Shown in pieces: positions 34,456 through 36,019 of a DNA stretch of 36,019 nucleotides. Source of the stretch: JAYSFC01 sp041913505. Its GTDB lineage: Bacteria; Pseudomonadota; Gammaproteobacteria; Burkholderiales; Burkholderiaceae_C. Every line of letters begins with the position of its first letter. The first letter of the stretch is position 1. Location: the NCBI GenBank assembly GCA_041913505.1, contig JAYSFC010000024.1, forward strand, positions 1-36,019. Reading direction: 5' to 3'. The position numbers were made by a program, and so were the translations under genes. The notes below the pieces were generated by a model. The model searched no databases, was not told the origin of the DNA, and was given only the letters and a program-made list of their open reading frames with translations.

Positions 34456-35765
34456 GGGCGCCCATTGCCGCAGACAAGCCGATGTTCGACGACGTCGGCC
34501 ACTGGTTCGAGGCCCTGTCGCAGCCCACTGTGCTCATCGAGCTGGGCGCACTGGCCCTTTGCGTGGGGCTGGCCTGGCTCATCGTGACGGGTGTGCGGCG
34601 CGGGCTGCGCCAAGCCAACCCGCATTCCATCCTGTTCGGCCATGAGGTGTTCGACGGTGTGCTGTTTCCCCTCACGCTGCTCGGGCTCGGCTACGTGGCG
34701 CGGTCCGTGCTGCTGCTATGGCTGCCGCTGGCGGCCTTCAAGGTGGCCATTCCCGCGCTGATCGCGCTGGTGGTGATCCGCATCGGCGCCAAGGTGCTGC
34801 AGGTGGCGTTTCCGCAATCGGCCTGGGTGCGCCCCATCGAGCGCACGATTTCCTGGGTGGGCTGGGTGGGCATGGTGCTGTGGGTGACAGGACTGCTGCC
34901 CCTGTTGATGAGCGATCTCGAGGACATCACCTGGAAGGTGGGCAGCACGACCATGTCGGTGCGCACGCTGATCGAGGGCGTGGTTACGGCCGCGGCCGTA
35001 CTTATCGTGGCGTTGTGGATCTCGTCGGCCATCGAGGCGCGCCTGCTGCGTTCTGCCACGGGCAGCAGTCTGTCGGTGCGCAAGGCGCTTTCGAATGCTA
35101 CGCGCGCGCTGTTGCTGTTCCTGGGGCTGATCTTTGCGCTTTCGGCCGTGGGCATCGACCTCACGGCGCTGTCGGTGCTGGGCGGCGCGGTGGGCGTGGG
35201 CATCGGCTTCGGCCTGCAGAAACTCGCGGCCAACTACGTGAGCGGTTTCGTGATCCTGGCCGAGCGCAGTGTGCGCATCGGCGACAACGTGCGCGTGGAC
35301 AACTTCGAGGGCCGCATCACCGACATCACGGGCCGCTATACCGTGATCCGATCGGGCGTGGGGCGCGAGTCCATTGTGCCCAACGAAATGCTCATCACGA
35401 GCCGGGTCGAGAATCTCTCGCTGGCCGATCCGCGCGTGTGGCATTCCACCGTGGTCAGCGTGGGCTATGACAGCGATGTGGACCTCGTCATGCGCCTGCT
35501 GGCCGAAGCCGCGCTCGTGAGCCCGCGCGTCCTGCGCGACCCGGAGCCGAGCGTGGCGCTGTCGGCCTTTGGCGCCGACGGGCTGGAGTTCACCGTGGGG
35601 TTCTGGATCAACGATCCCGAGAACGGCCTGCTGGGCCTGCGCTCGCAGATCAACCTGGCCATCCTGCGCGCCTTGCGCGCGAACGGTATCGACATTCCCT
35701 ATCCGCAACGCGTGGTGCACTGGGCCGACGGCCAGGTGCCCGCGCGCCAGCACGGGCTGGAGTGA
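34452..35765 (+). CDS. MscS-family mechanosensitive ion channel
   Basis: A 437-residue inner-membrane channel. Five or six N-terminal hydrophobic segments (about 25-225) are followed by the pore helix and its hallmark Gly/Ala pattern SVLGGAVGVGIGFGLQKLAA (about 240-260), then the beta domain (ERSVRIGDNVRVDNFEGRIT, DITGRYTVIRSGVGRESIVP, NEMLITSRVEN) and the C-terminal alpha-beta domain. It is larger than E. coli MscS (286 residues) because of the extra N-terminal helices, as in YbdG-like or plant MSL-like members. Its ATG overlaps the preceding stop (ATGA). Confidence 0.94.
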   Translation: MRAPIAADKPMFDDVGHWFEALSQPTVLIELGALALCVGLAWLIVTGVRRGLRQANPHSILFGHEVFDGVLFPLTLLGLGYVARSVLLLWLPLAAFKVAIPALIALVVIRIGAKVLQVAFPQSAWVRPIERTISWVGWVGMVLWVTGLLPLLMSDLEDITWKVGSTTMSVRTLIEGVVTAAAVLIVALWISSAIEARLLRSATGSSLSVRKALSNATRALLLFLGLIFALSAVGIDLTALSVLGGAVGVGIGFGLQKLAANYVSGFVILAERSVRIGDNVRVDNFEGRITDITGRYTVIRSGVGRESIVPNEMLITSRVENLSLADPRVWHSTVVSVGYDSDVDLVMRLLAEAALVSPRVLRDPEPSVALSAFGADGLEFTVGFWINDPENGLLGLRSQINLAILRALRANGIDIPYPQRVVHWADGQVPARQHGLE

Positions 35766-35814
35766 GCGCTCCAAAGGTGACAGCCCATGGGGCGGATGGC
35801 GGCTTGGCCTCGCC

Positions 35815-35846
35815 TATAATCCACAAAAAGCACGATCGTTCTTTTT
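35815..35846 (+). promoter_or_regulatory. TATAAT box with adjacent 22-bp dyad upstream of etfB
   Basis: A perfect TATAAT (35815-35820) is followed by a near-perfect palindrome at 35825-35846: arms AAAAAG and CTTTTT, centre ACGATCGT, with only the C35831/T35840 pair unmatched. A dyad over the start site is typical of a TetR-type repressor site. No good -35 is seen. Confidence 0.55.
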
Positions 35847-35900
35847 TGTGCCAATGTGCAGCGCGGGGCCAAAATCTGGCCCATCTGCTGCAGCGCGGCA

Positions 35901-35929
35901 TAAAATGTTCCAGTTTACGTAAACGTCAA
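35901..35929 (+). promoter_or_regulatory. Second -10-like box and ACGT-type dyad upstream of etfB
   Basis: TAAAAT (35901-35906) precedes TTTACGTAAACGTCAA (35914-35929), an inverted repeat of TTKACGT around AA. From memory this resembles sites of the MerR-type LiuR regulator, which controls branched-chain amino acid breakdown and electron-transfer flavoprotein genes. A GGGCCA / TGGCCC stem lies just upstream (35866-35882). Confidence 0.5.
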
Positions 35930-35955
35930 TTCAACCAACTCGAGGAGCCGCAGCA

Positions 35956-36019
35956 ATGAAGGTCTTGGTCCCTGTCAAGCGCGTGGTGGACTACAACGTG
36001 AAGGTCCGCGTGAAGTCGG
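35956..36019 (+). CDS. etfB: Electron transfer flavoprotein beta subunit, 5' end only
   Basis: The first 21 codons, MKVLVPVKRVVDYNVKVRVK plus S, match the EtfB N-terminus. EtfBA passes electrons from acyl-CoA and other dehydrogenases to ETF-ubiquinone oxidoreductase. GAGGAG lies about eight bases before the ATG. The gene runs off the right edge; etfA is expected next but cannot be seen. The 190-bp upstream gap holds two dyads and two -10-like boxes. Confidence 0.9.
   Translation, partial: MKVLVPVKRVVDYNVKVRVKS

Overview
The window looks like a chromosomal segment of a GC-rich betaproteobacterium, most likely Comamonadaceae (Acidovorax/Alicycliphilus-like). This rests on codon use, the housekeeping genes (rpsU, tsaD, etfB), orphan branched-chain amino-acid-type binding proteins, and short AT-rich elements of a kind I remember from that family. 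No tRNA, rRNA, CRISPR array, insertion sequence or prophage gene was seen. Coordinates come from the reading frames; functions come from motif recognition by eye.

Layout. 1-1043 (minus): 3' truncated rpsU, then a coupled NIPSNAP / antibiotic-biosynthesis-monooxygenase pair, divergent from an ArsR-type regulator (1155-1877). 1881-4258: a BaiN/HI0933-type flavoprotein, a secreted DUF4124-like protein and an acyl-CoA thioesterase. 4277-17609 is a nitrate assimilation region: a minus-strand operon nirB-nirD-nasA-ybiB-cobA; a PAS/MCP chemoreceptor split by an in-frame TAG; a CBS-domain protein; a NarK-type transporter; and a NIT-ANTAR regulator (NasR type). 17783-20066: a lipoprotein binding protein and tsaD. 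20170-24989: a tripartite efflux system (NodT-type outer membrane factor, MacA-type adaptor, separate ABC ATPase and permease). 25110-27579: a small heat-shock protein, a second binding protein and an unrecognised secreted protein of lower GC. 27604-32658 (minus): moxR-DUF58-transglutaminase-mltB, a tightly coupled unit. 32697-35765: a histone-deacetylase-family hydrolase, an enoyl-CoA-hydratase-like protein without the usual glutamates, and an MscS channel. The window ends in the first codons of etfB, preceded by a promoter region with two different dyads.

The most coherent system is the nitrate regulon. Both nirB and narK are preceded by a -24/-12 (sigma-54) promoter, a first hairpin with a six-base loop of the ANTAR-target type (A at loop position 1, G at position 4), and a small second hairpin whose 3' half is the 5' arm of an intrinsic terminator. 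In both leaders the second hairpin starts about 53 nt after the predicted transcription start. The NIT-ANTAR protein encoded next to narK is the obvious antiterminator: nitrate or nitrite would release the two leaders together, while sigma-54 adds nitrogen-limitation control. Uptake (NarK), nitrate reduction (NasA), nitrite reduction (NirBD) and a siroheme-pathway enzyme (CobA) would then be co-expressed, with YbiB as a puzzling passenger.

Other points worth attention: AT-rich palindromic patches inside the reading frames of baiN, ybiB and the mltB signal peptide; the split chemoreceptor; a regulator with two CxxC pairs and a perfect dyad upstream; a 10-bp inverted repeat ahead of ybiB; and the twin operators of etfB.
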